Source: Planctomycetota bacterium
Lineage (GTDB): Bacteria; Planctomycetota; Phycisphaerae; Phycisphaerales; SM1A02
Assembly (NCBI GenBank): GCA_014381385.1
Contig: JACNLR010000101.1
Location: forward strand, 1 to 11,577
Reading direction: 5' to 3'
DNA length: 11,577 bases
The notes below the pieces were generated by a model. The model searched no databases, was not told the origin of the DNA, and was given only the letters and a program-made list of their open reading frames with translations. The position numbers and the translations under genes were made by a program. Below are positions 10,608 through 11,577 of the stretch, piece after piece; the stretch's first letter is position 1, and every line of letters starts with the position of its first letter.

Positions 10608-11551
10608 TGAAGTTTCTACTGCATGCTATTTTATTGATTTTGTTGCTTTGCTCTTGTGGTCAAAAACAGAATACAAAAGCGCATACAAGCCCATCTGTTG
10701 CAATCGTACCAAAGTTTGAAATGAATAAATGGCAGTTCGATGGCGCGCAAGGTGTCCAATTTATAACACCACACTGGGACATTCGTTCGACGATTCAAAT
10801 TTCCAGAATAGTTGACTCGTTGCCAGATTTTTATAATGATTTGTTAGATCACTACACTACGGTGTTTGGGGAACTGCCCTACCCACCCAAGCGCATCGAC
10901 GTATTCTTGTTCGCAACGGAATCGCAGTGGCGAAAAAAATTGCAAGAAATGTTAGGGGCTGAAGCTTCGCAATGGTATTCACTAGGCAAAGGCGGTTTGA
11001 CCATCGATGGTACGGGTGTTTTATATCATCTTGACCGGCGTGGACGGAGTAGAGTTACGCTACGCATAGCAGCGCACGAAGGCTGGCACCAATATGCAGA
11101 GGCAACGTTTAAAACTTGTTTGCCGACATGGCTCGATGAAGGCATTGGCACATGGATGGAGGGTTTTAGAATACGAAATGGCGAAGTAGTGTTTACGCCT
11201 GCAAGTAACTGGGATCGACTATCGACAGTCCGAAAACTAGTACAAGCGGAACGTCTTGATTCACTTGCGTATTTACTTGGTTCAGACCCATCCACTTTGC
11301 TTGCTACGGGTAGGACAACTTTGCTTGGCTACTACGCGCAACTCTGGGCGCTGACAAGTTTTATTATTGAATATGATGAGGGCAAATACTTCCCAGGACT
11401 TAAAAAGATTTTGCACAGTGCTTTAGATGGTACGCTGTTAGAACCACGCGGTGGTTGGATGTTTGCATTCACCGACAACCCCGTTGCCTTCGAACGTGAA
11501 TATATTGATTGGGTGAAGGAATATGTAAGGCCGGGATCATCGTGGCGCTAA
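10604..11551 (+). CDS. lipoprotein with HEXXH zinc-metallopeptidase motif (peptidase MA / DUF1570-like)
   Basis: The product is 315 residues. A lipoprotein signal MMKFLLHAILLILLLCSC ends in LCSC with Cys18 as the likely lipidated residue. The core carries AAHEGWHQY (His158, Glu159, His162) and LPTWLDEGIGTW (Glu179), the arrangement of gluzincin metallopeptidases where two His and a downstream Glu bind zinc; this resembles the peptidase MA-like / DUF1570 group. An upstream strand RIDVFLFATESQWRKKL also fits that group. Proteolysis at the cell envelope is the likely role; the target is unknown. Its ATG overlaps the valS stop (ATGA); a second ATG at 10607 makes TGATG. Either start implies coupling to valS translation, an odd partner for an exported protein. 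The downstream gene starts inside its 3' end. Confidence 0.82.
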
Positions 11552-11577
11552 TTGGACTTGTGTCGGATTCTCATGGC
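11542..11577 (+). CDS. metallophosphoesterase (YfcE-like), first 12 codons only
   Basis: GTG 11542 opens a frame reading (M/V)ALIGLVSDSHG to the window edge. The beta strand followed by S-D-S-H-G is the first metal-binding motif (DxH) of calcineurin-like phosphoesterases, which begin this way in the YfcE/MJ0936 group. CCGGGA lies a few bases upstream as a possible ribosome-binding site. It overlaps the metallopeptidase gene by ten bases in another frame, fitting the tight packing of this operon. Only the N-terminus is present, so substrate and length are unknown. Confidence 0.65.
   Translation, partial: MALIGLVSDSHG

Overview
The window looks like a chromosomal segment from a Gram-negative-type bacterium with lipoproteins, exported proteins and tightly packed operons. 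The composition is slightly AT-rich by eye. The valyl-tRNA synthetase (its HIGH-motif neighbourhood and an extra cysteine-containing block before the anticodon-binding domain) and the exported protease/nuclease gene mix suggest a Planctomycetota bacterium, possibly Phycisphaerae. That placement is an inference from remembered family features, not from a search. I see no mobile element, CRISPR array, rRNA or tRNA.

Layout. (1) Positions 1-816, minus strand: rsmD (16S rRNA methyltransferase) is followed, with an ATGA overlap, by the start of a CCA-adding enzyme/poly(A) polymerase gene that runs off the left edge. (2) Positions 869-2842, plus strand: a small alpha/beta hydrolase gene lies just before trpB, with no trpA alongside. 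(3) Positions 7579-2880, minus strand: a four-gene, probably co-transcribed set for the cell envelope. It encodes a TPR-type lipoprotein, a 69-residue single-span membrane protein, a PDZ-S41 C-terminal processing protease with a large helical N-terminal region, and an exported endonuclease/exonuclease/phosphatase (EEP) protein ending in an Ada-like metal-binding tail. (4) Positions 7548-11577, plus strand: valS, then, overlapping by four bases, a lipoprotein with an HEXXH metallopeptidase motif, then, overlapping by ten bases, the start of a YfcE-like metallophosphoesterase gene.

Most of the content is housekeeping (translation, tRNA and rRNA maturation, tryptophan synthesis) interleaved with envelope proteases and nucleases. 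The points most worth a second look are: an imperfect palindrome inside valS that encodes a family-unusual Pro/Gly/Arg insert; a second, about 63-residue cysteine-bearing insert in valS; the head-to-head overlap of the valS and TPR-lipoprotein 5' ends; the Glu in place of the first catalytic Asp in the CCA-enzyme fragment; and the protease-nuclease envelope operon with its altered Ada-like tail. I do not see a clear-cut new defence or biosynthetic system.
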